Shown: positions 33,861-42,506 of the stretch, piece by piece | Numbering within the stretch: the stretch's first letter is position 1 | Layout of the letters: each line of letters begins with the position of its first letter | Assembly: GCA_910584405.1 (NCBI GenBank) | Contig: CAJUAL010000001.1 | Coordinates: forward strand, 62,001 to 126,000 | Direction of reading: 5' to 3' | Origin: an uncultured Vampirovibrio sp. | GTDB lineage: Bacteria > Cyanobacteriota > Vampirovibrionia > Gastranaerophilales > Gastranaerophilaceae | Length of the DNA: 64,000 bases | Position numbers and translations under genes: made by a program | The notes under the pieces: generated by a model | Seen by the model: only the letters and a program-made list of their open reading frames with translations | Database searches by the model: none | What the model was told of the DNA's origin: nothing

Positions 33861-34274
33861 ATGAGAAATTTGTTACTTGCATTATTACTTTTAATCCCGA
33901 TGGCGGTATTTGCCGATGCGTTTGTACCGGAGTTTAATAAGATGAAGACTTTAAGGTGCGATTTTGAAGAAACTGTTTATAATCAGGATAATTCTGTTGT
34001 GTCAAAAAGTAGTCAATTTAGGGTTTTTAAGCTCGATGATGAGTATCAAAAAATTTATCTGCAAAAAGAGCCGATAGACAGGGTTTTCTATTACGGAGAT
34101 GACAGGATTGAATTTAATCTTCAATCAATGACGGATGATGTAATTATTATGTCACATACTGTTATTGACAGAAATACAATGCAATATCATTCAACATCCG
34201 AGATTACTTATGATAATTTTATGTTCGGAACAAGAAAATCAGAATCGGTCGGGACTTGTCGATTTATTGATTAA
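33861..34274 (+). CDS. Small secreted protein, LolA-like fold possible
   Basis: 137 residues with a clear signal peptide (MRNLLLALLLLIPMAVFADA, cut near residue 19). The mature part alternates beta strands (LRCDFEETVYNQD, SSQFRVFKLDDEYQKIYL, RIEFNLQS), which recalls LolA-type lipoprotein-binding folds but is short and lacks certain signatures. Probably periplasmic. It has no ribosome site; see the -10 element at 33849. It lies between divergent gyrB and a cytosolic protein gene 67 nt downstream. Confidence 0.6.
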   Translation: MRNLLLALLLLIPMAVFADAFVPEFNKMKTLRCDFEETVYNQDNSVVSKSSQFRVFKLDDEYQKIYLQKEPIDRVFYYGDDRIEFNLQSMTDDVIIMSHTVIDRNTMQYHSTSEITYDNFMFGTRKSESVGTCRFID

Positions 34275-34341
34275 TAATTTTTAAAATTATGGCAATTTTT
34301 CCCCGTGAAATTTTTTTATTATTATATAGGGGATTTATAAA

Positions 34342-35073
34342 ATGCAAAAGTCTGCTGTAGTAAATTTTGATTATAGTATATTGTCAGAAGACAATGCTGT
34401 TTTAGGTACTGCATTTAATGGTGGTCAAAGTCTTGCATCTTGTGTAAGTTCATTTCGTACAAATCCTTTCGGGGTAATGATAATGGACTGTGATTTGCCT
34501 GATAGAAAAGCTATGGATATTGCAGTTAAGTTAGCTATGGCGATTGATAAAAATTCTCCTGAAGAAATAAGATTCCTTAAAGCACAATACGGTTCAACCA
34601 AAGAGTTTGCCTCTGCTAAAGAATATTTAGACAGAAAAGCAAAACAGGTTTGGGATGTTTTTTATAACCGAGATAAAAAAATGAGAGTTCCTAAAGAGGC
34701 AATGAAAACACTCGGGGTAACAAATCTTCCGAGTTTAGAATTTATGCTTGGTGACAGTGTAAGATTATTTGAAAAAGACGGCAGCTCAACAACTGTTGAT
34801 ACTATTCGTTCAATTTTGACCAATAAAAATTTAGATTATACATTTGAAGATATTTATGAATATCTTTTGTTCGCGCATAAAAAATACTGCTGTTTTTATA
34901 ATCTGAAAACGGTGACATATTTAATTGAATGGCTTGACTGTGATGTTGAGAAATTAGCTGCGCTTGGTGTTGATGATAAAACGATAACAAAAGCACTTCA
35001 AGCATTTTCATTTACTGCCAAATTGAAATATTTGTTCAAAGGTAATTTGAAATTATCTATGTTTCCGCTTTAA
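34342..35073 (+). CDS. Hypothetical cytosolic protein (243 aa)
   Basis: 243 residues, not recognised. Mixed alpha/beta, no signal peptide. Parts such as VMIMDCDLPDRKAMDIAVKL and a helical C-terminal half (TFEDIYEYLLFAHKKYCCFY) suggest two domains. A RBS-like AGGGGATTT precedes the ATG. The stop is 7 nt before the aminotransferase gene, so the two probably form an operon and could share a pathway. No function proposed. Confidence 0.5.
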   Translation: MQKSAVVNFDYSILSEDNAVLGTAFNGGQSLASCVSSFRTNPFGVMIMDCDLPDRKAMDIAVKLAMAIDKNSPEEIRFLKAQYGSTKEFASAKEYLDRKAKQVWDVFYNRDKKMRVPKEAMKTLGVTNLPSLEFMLGDSVRLFEKDGSSTTVDTIRSILTNKNLDYTFEDIYEYLLFAHKKYCCFYNLKTVTYLIEWLDCDVEKLAALGVDDKTITKALQAFSFTAKLKYLFKGNLKLSMFPL

Positions 35074-35080
35074 TAAGAGT

Positions 35081-36199
35081 ATGAAAATAGATAAGTTTAA
35101 AGTCGAAGAATGGTTTAACAAGTACGAAAAAGATGCAGTATATGACCTTGCCGATACTTGTGTTGAATCTCTTTCTATAGATGAATTGCTTGAGATTACG
35201 GGAAATCGTGAAGAGTATTTAACTGAGCTTTTTTCAAAGAAGCTTAATTATGGTGCAATCCATGGCAGCAAAAGGCTGAAAAACGCAATTTGTACAATGT
35301 ATCAACGCCAAACTCCTGGGAATATAACTATAACTCACGGTGCAATCGGAGCAAATCAGCTTGTAATTATGAGTTTGGTTGAACCCGGAGATAAGGTTGT
35401 GTCTGTTGTTCCGACATATCAACAGCATTATTCTATCCCAAAATCATTCGGAGCTGATGTCAAGATGTTTTTCTTAAAAGAAGAAGATAATTGGCTTCCT
35501 GACCTTGAAAATTTAAGACAAATTGTGGGAAATGATACAAAACTTATCTGTATCAATAACCCGAATAACCCGACAGGGGCGGTAATACCTGATGATATGA
35601 TGCGTGAAATTGTAGAAATTGCAAAATTATCAGGGGCATATATTTTATGTGATGAGGTTTATCGCGGGTTAAACCACGAGGGAAATCCTTTTTCTGTATC
35701 TGTTGCCGATATTTATGATAAAGGGATTTCAACAGGCAGTATGTCAAAAGTTTTTTCGCTTGCGGGTTTGCGTTTAGGCTGGATTGTCGGGAATAAATGT
35801 ATTATTGATGAAATTAATCATCAACGTGAGTACAATACGATAAGTGTCGGAATTTTAGATGATTATTTTGCTTCAATTGCGATAGAAAATAAAGACAAAA
35901 TTATTAAAAGAAACCTTGAAAAAATCAAAATCGGAAAAGAAATTATTACAAAATGGGCTGATTCTGAACCGAATGTTCATCTTGTAACCCCAAAAGGCGG
36001 AACAACGGCGTTTGTAAGGTATAATTTACCTGTTCCGTCAACTGAGTTATGCGCTGAATTGCAAAAAGAAACAGGAGTTATGATTTTGCCAGGAGAAACC
36101 TTGGAAGTCGACGGATTTTTAAGAATAGGTTATGGAAATAACTTTGAAAATTTAAAAAAAGCGCTTAAAATATTTTCTGTTTGGTTATCAAATAAATAA
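35081..36199 (+). CDS. PLP-dependent aminotransferase (class I/II)
   Basis: 372 residues, fold type I. The lysine that forms the Schiff base lies in STGSMSKVFSLAGLRLGW near residue 222; NNPNNPTG and CDEVYRG supply the cofactor contacts, and a C-terminal Arg in FLRIGYG binds the substrate carboxylate. Overall it resembles the aminotransferases near capreomycidine synthase and related uncharacterised Firmicute enzymes; the substrate is unknown. It overlaps the convergent XRE gene stop by 12 nt. Follows the 243-aa hypothetical gene after 7 nt. Confidence 0.85.
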   Translation: MKIDKFKVEEWFNKYEKDAVYDLADTCVESLSIDELLEITGNREEYLTELFSKKLNYGAIHGSKRLKNAICTMYQRQTPGNITITHGAIGANQLVIMSLVEPGDKVVSVVPTYQQHYSIPKSFGADVKMFFLKEEDNWLPDLENLRQIVGNDTKLICINNPNNPTGAVIPDDMMREIVEIAKLSGAYILCDEVYRGLNHEGNPFSVSVADIYDKGISTGSMSKVFSLAGLRLGWIVGNKCIIDEINHQREYNTISVGILDDYFASIAIENKDKIIKRNLEKIKIGKEIITKWADSEPNVHLVTPKGGTTAFVRYNLPVPSTELCAELQKETGVMILPGETLEVDGFLRIGYGNNFENLKKALKIFSVWLSNK

Positions 36200-36400
36200 A
36201 TCGGAAACTTTTACCTCAAAAGCATTTGCAATCCTGATAATTGTTTCAAGATTCGGGTTGGCGTGTTCATTTTCTATTTCGCTTATTTGGTTTTGTCCGA
36301 TACCTGCAAGTTCTGCTACGGCTTCTTGAGAAAACCTCTTTTTTGTTCTCAAAAGTCTTACGTTATCTGCGAGTATTCTTTTTGTATTTTCGTTATTCAT
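36188..36400 (-). CDS. XRE-family regulator paired with a divergent prepilin (cassette 2)
   Basis: 70 residues, a lone HTH (VRLLRTKKRFSQEAVAELAG, NQISEIENEHANPNLETIIRI). Divergent from the prepilin gene at 36508 with 107 nt between. It has no clear Shine-Dalgarno and its -10-like TATAAA lies about 10 nt before the ATG, so the leader would be only a few bases. It ends inside the aminotransferase gene by 12 nt. Same arrangement as cassettes 1 and 3. Confidence 0.8.
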   Translation of the reverse strand: MNNENTKRILADNVRLLRTKKRFSQEAVAELAGIGQNQISEIENEHANPNLETIIRIANAFEVKVSDLFI

Positions 36401-36420
36401 TAAAATTCATTTTATATTAC

Positions 36421-36448
36421 TTGCAAATAATTTTTTATTAAATAGAAT
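36421..36448 (+). promoter_or_regulatory. Promoter of prepilin gene 36508
   Basis: TTGCAA (36421-36426), 16-bp spacer, TAGAAT (36443-36448). AATAGA (36441-36446) and TCTATT (36455-36460) form an inverted repeat over the -10, so a regulator could bind there. Confidence 0.6.
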
Positions 36449-36507
36449 TAATAATCTATTATGATAAGCATGTAAAATATATTATTTAATTAATAAATGG
36501 AGGCTGT

Positions 36508-37224
36508 ATGAAGAAAGGCTTTACTTTGGCAGAGGTACTTATTACCCTTGGAATTATAGGAGTTGTCGCTGCGATTACTATTCCGAGTTTGATTCAAAAT
36601 AACCAAAAACGGGTTATTGAAGCCAAATTAAAAGAAGATTATTCAATTTTACAGCAAGTGATGAAATATGCCGAGTACAATGATCTGTCACTTGAAGGTT
36701 CTTTTCCCGATAACGATGCCGGTGTAAGGAGTTGGTATGAAACGTATTTAAAAAATAATATAAAAGTTAATCAGGTATGTTTTGACAAAGCAGGCTGTTG
36801 GCATTCTAAAAATCCGACAAGAGATCTTGCCGGTCAGGATGTTGCGTTTAATCGAACGGGGGTTGGTGTTGGTATAAATATTCTCAATTTGAGATTAAAT
36901 AACGGTTCAAATATAAACATAGACGGGTATGGACAAAGCAGTATATGGTTATATTTTGGTGTAAAAATTACAAGTGAAAGTACTGTTGTTGCATTTATTG
37001 ATGCGAACGGTGACAGCGGTCCGAATATTGTTGGTAAAGATATTCAAATTATAGTATTTACTAATAAAGGGCTTCTTCCCGCAGGATATGACAAGTCAAT
37101 AGAAGAAATTAATAAAAATTGCAGTAAAAAAGCAACGGAAGCTAATGCAGGATATTTTTGCATGTCAAAGATTAAAAACAGCGGTTGGGAAATTCCAAAT
37201 GATGTTTGGAAAATTAAAGTCTAA
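36508..37224 (+). CDS. Type IV prepilin-like protein (cassette 2)
   Basis: 238 residues. Short leader MKKG then FTLAEVLITLGIIGVVAAITIP, a class III signal with Glu5. The domain has CFDKAGCW, FIDANGDSGPNIVGKDIQ, and C-terminal cysteines (NCSKKA, YFCMSK). It is close in plan to the genes at 30487 and 41790. GGAGG lies 7 nt before the ATG. It converges on the YkgJ-type gene and ends 3 nt into it. Pilin-like surface or secretion-tip role is inferred. Confidence 0.9.
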   Translation: MKKGFTLAEVLITLGIIGVVAAITIPSLIQNNQKRVIEAKLKEDYSILQQVMKYAEYNDLSLEGSFPDNDAGVRSWYETYLKNNIKVNQVCFDKAGCWHSKNPTRDLAGQDVAFNRTGVGVGINILNLRLNNGSNINIDGYGQSSIWLYFGVKITSESTVVAFIDANGDSGPNIVGKDIQIIVFTNKGLLPAGYDKSIEEINKNCSKKATEANAGYFCMSKIKNSGWEIPNDVWKIKV

Positions 37225-37616
37225 TTTTTGTTCAAATAGTCATCAAATTTTTTGATATTAACAGTATATCCGCAGCCGTCGTGAAGTTTTCCGGGATAGG
37301 AAATTCTTTTTGCAGGATAATTTTTACACATTCGCAGACGATGTTTGTAATCTGAACACAACCCGTCTTTTGTTACCAGTTTACAGGCAAAAATAAGATT
37401 CCCTTCCACGTCTTTTCCTTTTATATAAAATCTTTTGTAAGCAGGGTATAAAAACTGCATGATTTTAAACTCTTTTTCCGTATACGTATCCATGCTGTAC
37501 ATGTAATTACAACATTTCCCGCATTTTTTACATTCACCTGTAATCTCATAACTCATTTTTTCGGGTACAAAATATGATAACAGTTCGTATATTATTGATT
37601 TTATAACGTTAAACAT
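37221..37616 (-). CDS. YkgJ-family cysteine-cluster protein
   Basis: 131 residues with the YkgJ/PF03692 spacing ECKKCGKCCNYM, GLCSDYKHRLRMCKNYP and HDGCGY; the eight cysteines probably hold zinc or an iron-sulfur cluster. Roles proposed for the family include oxidoreductase or cofactor insertion, none proven. There is no ribosome site; TAGATT lies 6 nt before the ATG on its strand, with a TTTAAA 17 bp further upstream that is shared with mlaD. Leaderless mRNA is likely. Confidence 0.8.
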   Translation of the reverse strand: MFNVIKSIIYELLSYFVPEKMSYEITGECKKCGKCCNYMYSMDTYTEKEFKIMQFLYPAYKRFYIKGKDVEGNLIFACKLVTKDGLCSDYKHRLRMCKNYPAKRISYPGKLHDGCGYTVNIKKFDDYLNKN

Positions 37617-37622
37617 AAAGAA

Positions 37623-37674
37623 AATCTATTACAAAAATACATAAATTTAAATAACCCTGACTTTTATGTATAAT
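37623..37674. promoter_or_regulatory. Symmetric divergent promoter with shared TTTAAA
   Basis: TTTAAA (37646-37651) is its own complement. Rightward, 17 bp then TATAAT (37669-37674), 7 nt before the MCE-protein ATG. Leftward, 17 bp then TAGATT (37623-37628, minus strand), 6 nt before the YkgJ-protein ATG. Both genes lack a Shine-Dalgarno. Confidence 0.55.
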
Positions 37675-37681
37675 ATAAATT

Positions 37682-38326
37682 ATGAAGAGTGTCGGTAACA
37701 GCAATATCAGATTATATGCTTGGGCAGAATTTGTAATATGGCTTATTATTGTGGCTGCAATCGTTTTAGGATTGCGATTTCATCATTATAAGGCACAAAA
37801 ACAATTTAAAAATTACCAAATATTTATGGAAGATGTCGACGGTTTAATTGTCGGTTCTCCTGTGAGATTTTTAGGTGTGCAAATCGGGCATGTTAAAAAG
37901 ATTCAGGTAATATCTTCGGAAGTTTACATAAAATTTGTTATCACACAAAAAGATTTGGTTTTACCTGTCGGTTCGATTGCAACGGTGGAGGCTTCAGGTC
38001 TTGGCGGGTCAAAATCTCTTGAAATATATCCGCCGAATGAGGATTTTCCGACTGATAAGATTATTATATCAAAAGACCCGACAAGATTAAGCAAGGTTAT
38101 GGGCTTGTTTGATAATATTTTTAAAGAATTGGATTCAATTATTACAACTCTTACGCATGCATCAAGTCAATTTGAGTTTACATCAGAAGGTAAGGTTCCG
38201 AAAAATGTTGTGATGCCTGTTGAAGCTCATAAAGGTCTGGATGATGTTAATAAGACTCTGGATACGGTTATTGACGCTGAAAATAAGTTTATGAAAAATT
38301 TTAGGGGCGGGAGTAGGGGTAAATAG
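37682..38326 (+). CDS. MCE-domain lipid-transport protein (MlaD-like)
   Basis: 214 residues: one membrane helix at about 14-34, then a single MCE domain (IFMEDVDGLIVGSPVRFLGV, then GSIATVEASGLGGSKSLEI) and a short linker. MlaD-like proteins bridge an inner-membrane ABC transporter and the outer membrane and carry phospholipids. The ABC permease and ATPase genes normally next to it are not in the window. It implies a double membrane. No ribosome site; see the promoter at 37623-37674. Confidence 0.85.
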   Translation: MKSVGNSNIRLYAWAEFVIWLIIVAAIVLGLRFHHYKAQKQFKNYQIFMEDVDGLIVGSPVRFLGVQIGHVKKIQVISSEVYIKFVITQKDLVLPVGSIATVEASGLGGSKSLEIYPPNEDFPTDKIIISKDPTRLSKVMGLFDNIFKELDSIITTLTHASSQFEFTSEGKVPKNVVMPVEAHKGLDDVNKTLDTVIDAENKFMKNFRGGSRGK

Positions 38327-38376
38327 TGTGTGTCTGTAAAATTTGCTAAGTTTGCTGTTATTAAGGAGGTAATTAT

Positions 38377-39030
38377 ATGGTTAATATGGAAAAAGTCAGA
38401 ATAATAAATAATCCTGTTGTGCTGCTGAATTTATGTACAATGCGTGATAAAAATACTGATAGTCAGGGAGTCAGGATTGCAACAAGAAAGATTACAAGGT
38501 GTTTATTGTATGAGGCATCTAAAAATTTACCGCTTGTTGAACGAGAAGTGACAACTCCTTTAACTACGTTTATGGCTAAAACCGTTAACCCTGATATTAA
38601 TCTTATTATTTCTCCAATTTTAAGAGCAGGTTTAATTTTTACTGATGAAGCCATAGATATTCTTCCGCAGGCTACAATTCGTCATATTGGTATGTATAGA
38701 GATGAAAAAACATTAAAACCTGTTTGGTATTATAACAAAGTTCCGATGGAAGCTGAAAACCCTGAAAATTTCTATATTTATATAACAGATCCTATGCTTG
38801 CAACAGGTAATTCACTTTTAGCGGCAATTGATTTGTACACACAAAAAGGTATTCCTGTTGAAAATATTAAATGTATTTGTATAATTGCAGCACCTGAAGG
38901 TATTGAAAATATTCAAAAACATTATCCTGATATTGAAATTATAACTGCAGCCGTTGACAGTCATCTTAATGAAAAGGGTTACATTGTACCTGGCATGGGT
39001 GATGCAGGTGACAGAATTTTTAATACGTAA
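38377..39030 (+). CDS. upp: Uracil phosphoribosyltransferase
   Basis: 217 residues with SPILRAGLIFTDEAI and the PRPP-binding DPMLATGNSLLAAID, plus GDAGDRIFNT at the C-terminus, which binds uracil. It salvages uracil to UMP with PRPP in the cytosol. AAGGAGG lies 6 nt before the ATG at 38377; a second ATG at 38386 is less well placed. Stand-alone gene between the MCE protein and GH57. Confidence 0.95.
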   Translation: MVNMEKVRIINNPVVLLNLCTMRDKNTDSQGVRIATRKITRCLLYEASKNLPLVEREVTTPLTTFMAKTVNPDINLIISPILRAGLIFTDEAIDILPQATIRHIGMYRDEKTLKPVWYYNKVPMEAENPENFYIYITDPMLATGNSLLAAIDLYTQKGIPVENIKCICIIAAPEGIENIQKHYPDIEIITAAVDSHLNEKGYIVPGMGDAGDRIFNT

Positions 39031-39042
39031 AATTTATACCGA

Positions 39043-39070
39043 TTGCATAACCGAATTTTAATGGTATAAT
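39043..39070 (+). promoter_or_regulatory. Promoter of the GH57 gene
   Basis: TTGCAT (39043-39048), 16-bp spacer, TATAAT (39065-39070), start near 39077, 20 nt before the ATG. Confidence 0.6.
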
Positions 39071-39096
39071 GTAATCAAAAGGGTTAAGCCGGATTT

Positions 39097-41367
39097 ATGA
39101 TGAGTCAATCGAAAAAGTTATCCATAGCGTTTTATTGGCACATGCACCAGCCTATATATCAGTTGAGTGCTAATGGTGATTACTTAATGCCTTGGGTAAG
39201 GCTTCATGCGGTTAAAGACTATCTTGATATGGCTCTTTGGGCTAAAAAATTTGATAAATTGAAGCTTAACTTTAACTTTGCTCCTGTTTTACTCGATTGT
39301 ATTTTGGAGTATGCAAATCACGATGCTCATGATATTCATTCAAGGCTTACGATTACTCCGGAAGAAGAGTTAACAAGAGAAGATAAAATCTTTATTTTGA
39401 ATAATTTCTTTGATACAAATTATCAAACAATGATTTTGCCAAATGAAGAATATCACAGGCTTTATCAGATTATTCAGGTTCATGGTACTTCTGATGTTGA
39501 TATTTTGACTAATCAGGAATATTCTGATTTAATGGCGCTTTTTAATCTTACTTGGATTGATCCGTCGTTTAAAACTTCAAATTCCGTGTTGAAAAAATTA
39601 GTCAAAAAAGGTAAAAATTATACCTTAGAAGACAGAATTACAATAATTGAAACTCAGCGCGATATAATTAGAAAAGTTATACCGACATTAAAAAAACTTT
39701 CAGATAAAAACAAAATCGAGTTGACCACAAGCCCTTATTATCATCCGATATTACCAATATTACTTGATTATAAGACTATAAGAAAAAACTCGACACCTGA
39801 TGATGAGTTGTTTAACTTAAAAACCGAACTTGACGCTAAGGTTCAAACAAGTATGGCGCTTGATAGAATGGAAGAACTTTTCGGAAAACGTCCTCGCGGG
39901 GTTTGGCCGTCTGAACAGTGTGTCAGTGCAAAAACTCTTGAAATGTTGAGCAGTTTAGGAGTTGAATGGTCAGTGTCTGATGAAGGGATTCTGGCAAGCT
40001 CTATCGGGTTTGAGTTTGAACATGATTTTAAAGGGTATTTAAATGAACCTTATCACTTGTTGAAAACTTATAAGTACAAAACTCAAAATGCTGATATAAA
40101 AATGGTTTTCAGAGATTCAACCATTCCGAACCTTATCGGTTTTGAGTATCAAAATCATAATCCTATTGCTACGGCTAATGATTTGTATGACAGAATAAAA
40201 GTTATGCAAAGTAAGATTTTGTCTTCTCCTGATAAAGAACACATGCTGACTATAGCTTTAGACGGTGAGAATTGTTGGGAAAATTATTTGGAAGACGGTG
40301 CATCTTTCTTAAAAACCCTTTATACACTGATAACAGAAGATGAAACTTTGGAAACGGTTTTAATCAGTGATTATATGGATAGGGCAAAAGAACATAAAGA
40401 TTTGCCGAAAATTGCTTCAGGTTCGTGGATTAATAGAAACTTCAAACTTTGGATTGATGAGCCTGTTAAGGATTTAGCCTGGTCATATTTAAAACGTGTA
40501 AGACAGGATTTTTCAAATTTTGTAAAACGTGAACCGTTAAACCCTAATATCGGCTTAGCGTTAAGAGAATTGTTTATATGCGAAGGCAGTGACTGGTTCT
40601 GGTGGTATGGCGAACCGAATGATTCCGGTCGAGATAATATTTTTGACTTCCTGTTTAGAACACATTTGAAAAATATTTACAGATACCTTGATTTGGATAC
40701 GCCAAACTATTTGGATGAACCGATTTCAAATATTTCAACCGCTAAGCCTTCAAAATATCCGAAATCACTTATCACTCCGTTGATTAATGGCAAAATTGTT
40801 ACAGATGAATGTGATGAGTGGAATAATGCAGGTTTTATAGAAACAACTGACGGTCCTGTTTTAAGAGAGTCAAAGCTGTTTGATAAAATTAGATTTGGAA
40901 ATGATGAGGATTATTTCTACTTGAAATTTAATATGAATAAATATATTAAAGAAAATCCTGATTTAACCAAACGAACTTACCAGATGTATATTTATTTGCG
41001 AAAAGCAAGTCACAAACAGGCACTTTCCCCTGTAAGATTAATCAATAAAACAAAAGATATAGCACCTATTTCTATGGAAAAATTCCACAATGAAATTCAA
41101 GTAGCAATAAGAAATGATAAGCTTCAATTATTGAGGATTACAAAGGCAATCCCTGGTGATATGTGGGTTTTAGAGTCACCTAAAAATATTGAAACAGCTT
41201 ATGATGAAACGCTTGATTTGAAAATCCCGTTTGATTTGTTGGAAATAAAAAACGGTGAAGTTTTGGAATTTGTATTTGTTAATGCAAATTACGGTATAAA
41301 AGATTTTTATATCCCAAATGAAATGGTATTAACCGTAAAAAGACCTGCTTTAGTTTTGAAAAAGTAG
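39097..41367 (+). CDS. GH57 family glycoside hydrolase (alpha-amylase/amylopullulanase-like)
   Basis: 756 residues. It opens with SIAFYWHMHQPIY, the GH57 first motif. The nucleophile glutamate is expected in GVWPSEQ near 271, the acid/base aspartate in ALDGENCWENY near 388. The last third (from about 560) is a separate beta-rich domain likely to bind carbohydrate. GH57 enzymes act on alpha-glucans such as glycogen or starch, or branch them. No signal peptide, so probably cytosolic glycogen turnover. Start ATG 39097 or the adjacent ATG 39100; the ribosome site is weak. Confidence 0.9.
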   Translation: MMSQSKKLSIAFYWHMHQPIYQLSANGDYLMPWVRLHAVKDYLDMALWAKKFDKLKLNFNFAPVLLDCILEYANHDAHDIHSRLTITPEEELTREDKIFILNNFFDTNYQTMILPNEEYHRLYQIIQVHGTSDVDILTNQEYSDLMALFNLTWIDPSFKTSNSVLKKLVKKGKNYTLEDRITIIETQRDIIRKVIPTLKKLSDKNKIELTTSPYYHPILPILLDYKTIRKNSTPDDELFNLKTELDAKVQTSMALDRMEELFGKRPRGVWPSEQCVSAKTLEMLSSLGVEWSVSDEGILASSIGFEFEHDFKGYLNEPYHLLKTYKYKTQNADIKMVFRDSTIPNLIGFEYQNHNPIATANDLYDRIKVMQSKILSSPDKEHMLTIALDGENCWENYLEDGASFLKTLYTLITEDETLETVLISDYMDRAKEHKDLPKIASGSWINRNFKLWIDEPVKDLAWSYLKRVRQDFSNFVKREPLNPNIGLALRELFICEGSDWFWWYGEPNDSGRDNIFDFLFRTHLKNIYRYLDLDTPNYLDEPISNISTAKPSKYPKSLITPLINGKIVTDECDEWNNAGFIETTDGPVLRESKLFDKIRFGNDEDYFYLKFNMNKYIKENPDLTKRTYQMYIYLRKASHKQALSPVRLINKTKDIAPISMEKFHNEIQVAIRNDKLQLLRITKAIPGDMWVLESPKNIETAYDETLDLKIPFDLLEIKNGEVLEFVFVNANYGIKDFYIPNEMVLTVKRPALVLKK

Positions 41368-41504
41368 TTCTTTAGTCAAGTCGCATACAGCTAAAATTTG
41401 AAGTGTGACAAATAATATTCCCATTGATATTTCCCCATTGATTACATGAGAATAAACGTATTTTTCAGACCAAAATTGCCAGATTGTGAATTTTTGTGAA
41501 ATTA

Positions 41505-41726
41505 TTATTCTTCATCAAAATCAAGTAAATCTTTGGGTTCAACGTTTAAGACATCGGCAATAATTTTGAGTTTTGATAGTGTAATATCTGTTTTAGCGGT
41601 TTCAACCATTGCAATCATTGAACGGGAAATCCCGTTTATTGCAAGAAAATCATCTTGTTTGAGATTTTTTTGTTTGCGGATTTTTTTTAAGTTATTTGCA
41701 AATTTTTGTAAAAACTCCTTGTCCAT
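41505..41726 (-). CDS. XRE-family regulator paired with a divergent prepilin (cassette 3)
   Basis: 73 residues from ATG 41726. A longer reading to 41777 is rejected because the added residues (SVSLIFYIVS) have no ribosome site and would overlap the promoter region. HTH at about 10-60 (LKKIRKQKNLKQDDFLAI, SMIAMVETAKTDITLSKL). GATAAT lies 6 nt before the ATG, so leaderless mRNA is likely. Prepilin gene 41790 starts 63 nt away on the other strand. Same plan as cassettes 1 and 2. Confidence 0.8.
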   Translation of the reverse strand: MDKEFLQKFANNLKKIRKQKNLKQDDFLAINGISRSMIAMVETAKTDITLSKLKIIADVLNVEPKDLLDFDEE

Positions 41727-41744
41727 TTTTATATTATCAGCTAT

Positions 41745-41779
41745 ACTGACAATATAAAAAATCAATGACACTGACAATA
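41745..41779. promoter_or_regulatory. Direct repeat of ACTGACAATA in the cassette 3 intergenic region
   Basis: ACTGACAATA at 41745-41754 and 41770-41779, 25 nt apart, between the divergent XRE and prepilin starts. Likely a binding site for the XRE regulator. Confidence 0.5.
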
Positions 41780-41789
41780 AGGATGGATT

Positions 41790-42479
41790 ATGAAAAAATT
41801 TGGTTTCACTTTAGCTGAGGTTTTAATAACCCTCGGCATAATCGGGGTAGTTGCGGCGATGACTATTCCGAATTTGATAACAAAATTAAGATATAATAGG
41901 GAGGCTGCGCTTTTAAAAGAAAATTATTCCATTTTGCAGCAAATGATGCTTAGAGCTAATGACGAAGGTGCAATGAGCGCGTTGCCTCATTCTGATAATA
42001 TGCAGCAGTTGAAAGAGTGGTTTAATACTTATCTTTTGCCTTATGTGAAGGTTTCAAAGGTTTGTTACGGGACTAAAGGCTGTTGGAGCCAAAACGCTAA
42101 AAATTCTATCGGACAGGTTTATGTATCAAGTGAAAGGTGCGGAAACGGTGATGTTTCGTTTGTTTTGATGAACGGAACTTCTGTTTGCATGGATGATTTT
42201 AGAGATTTTCGCTTTGGAGTAAAATATGACGGTTCAACAATGATAGGTTTTCTAATGGATGTAAACGGCGATAGTAAACCTAACAAATTCGGGCATGATA
42301 TTTTTACGGTTGTATTTAGAGAAGATAAAATTCTTCCGGGCGGATATGATGCGACAAAAGCTCAGCTTGATGCTAACTGCAACTCAAAATGCCCAAGCAG
42401 TTTATATTGCGGAACATATTGCATGCAAAAAGTTATCCAACAGGGTTATAAATTACCTGTTATTGTTGATAAAAAATAG
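41790..42479 (+). CDS. Type IV prepilin-like protein (cassette 3)
   Basis: 229 residues. Leader MKKFG then FTLAEVLITLGIIGVVAAMTIP, class III signal with Glu5. Domain features: CYGTKGCWSQNAK, GFLMDVNGDSKPNKFGHDIF, and four cysteines near the end (CNSKCPSSLYCGTYC). It is the closest relative here of the gene at 36508. AAGGATGG lies 4-6 nt before the ATG. It converges with nadC after a short C/G hairpin. Confidence 0.9.
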   Translation: MKKFGFTLAEVLITLGIIGVVAAMTIPNLITKLRYNREAALLKENYSILQQMMLRANDEGAMSALPHSDNMQQLKEWFNTYLLPYVKVSKVCYGTKGCWSQNAKNSIGQVYVSSERCGNGDVSFVLMNGTSVCMDDFRDFRFGVKYDGSTMIGFLMDVNGDSKPNKFGHDIFTVVFREDKILPGGYDATKAQLDANCNSKCPSSLYCGTYCMQKVIQQGYKLPVIVDKK

Positions 42480-42506
42480 TTTTCCCCCCTCGTTTTGGGG
42501 TGATTA

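Noticed and set aside
41727..41777. N-terminal extension of the cassette 3 XRE protein
   Set aside because: The extra residues are hydrophobic and would cover the intergenic repeats; no ribosome site.
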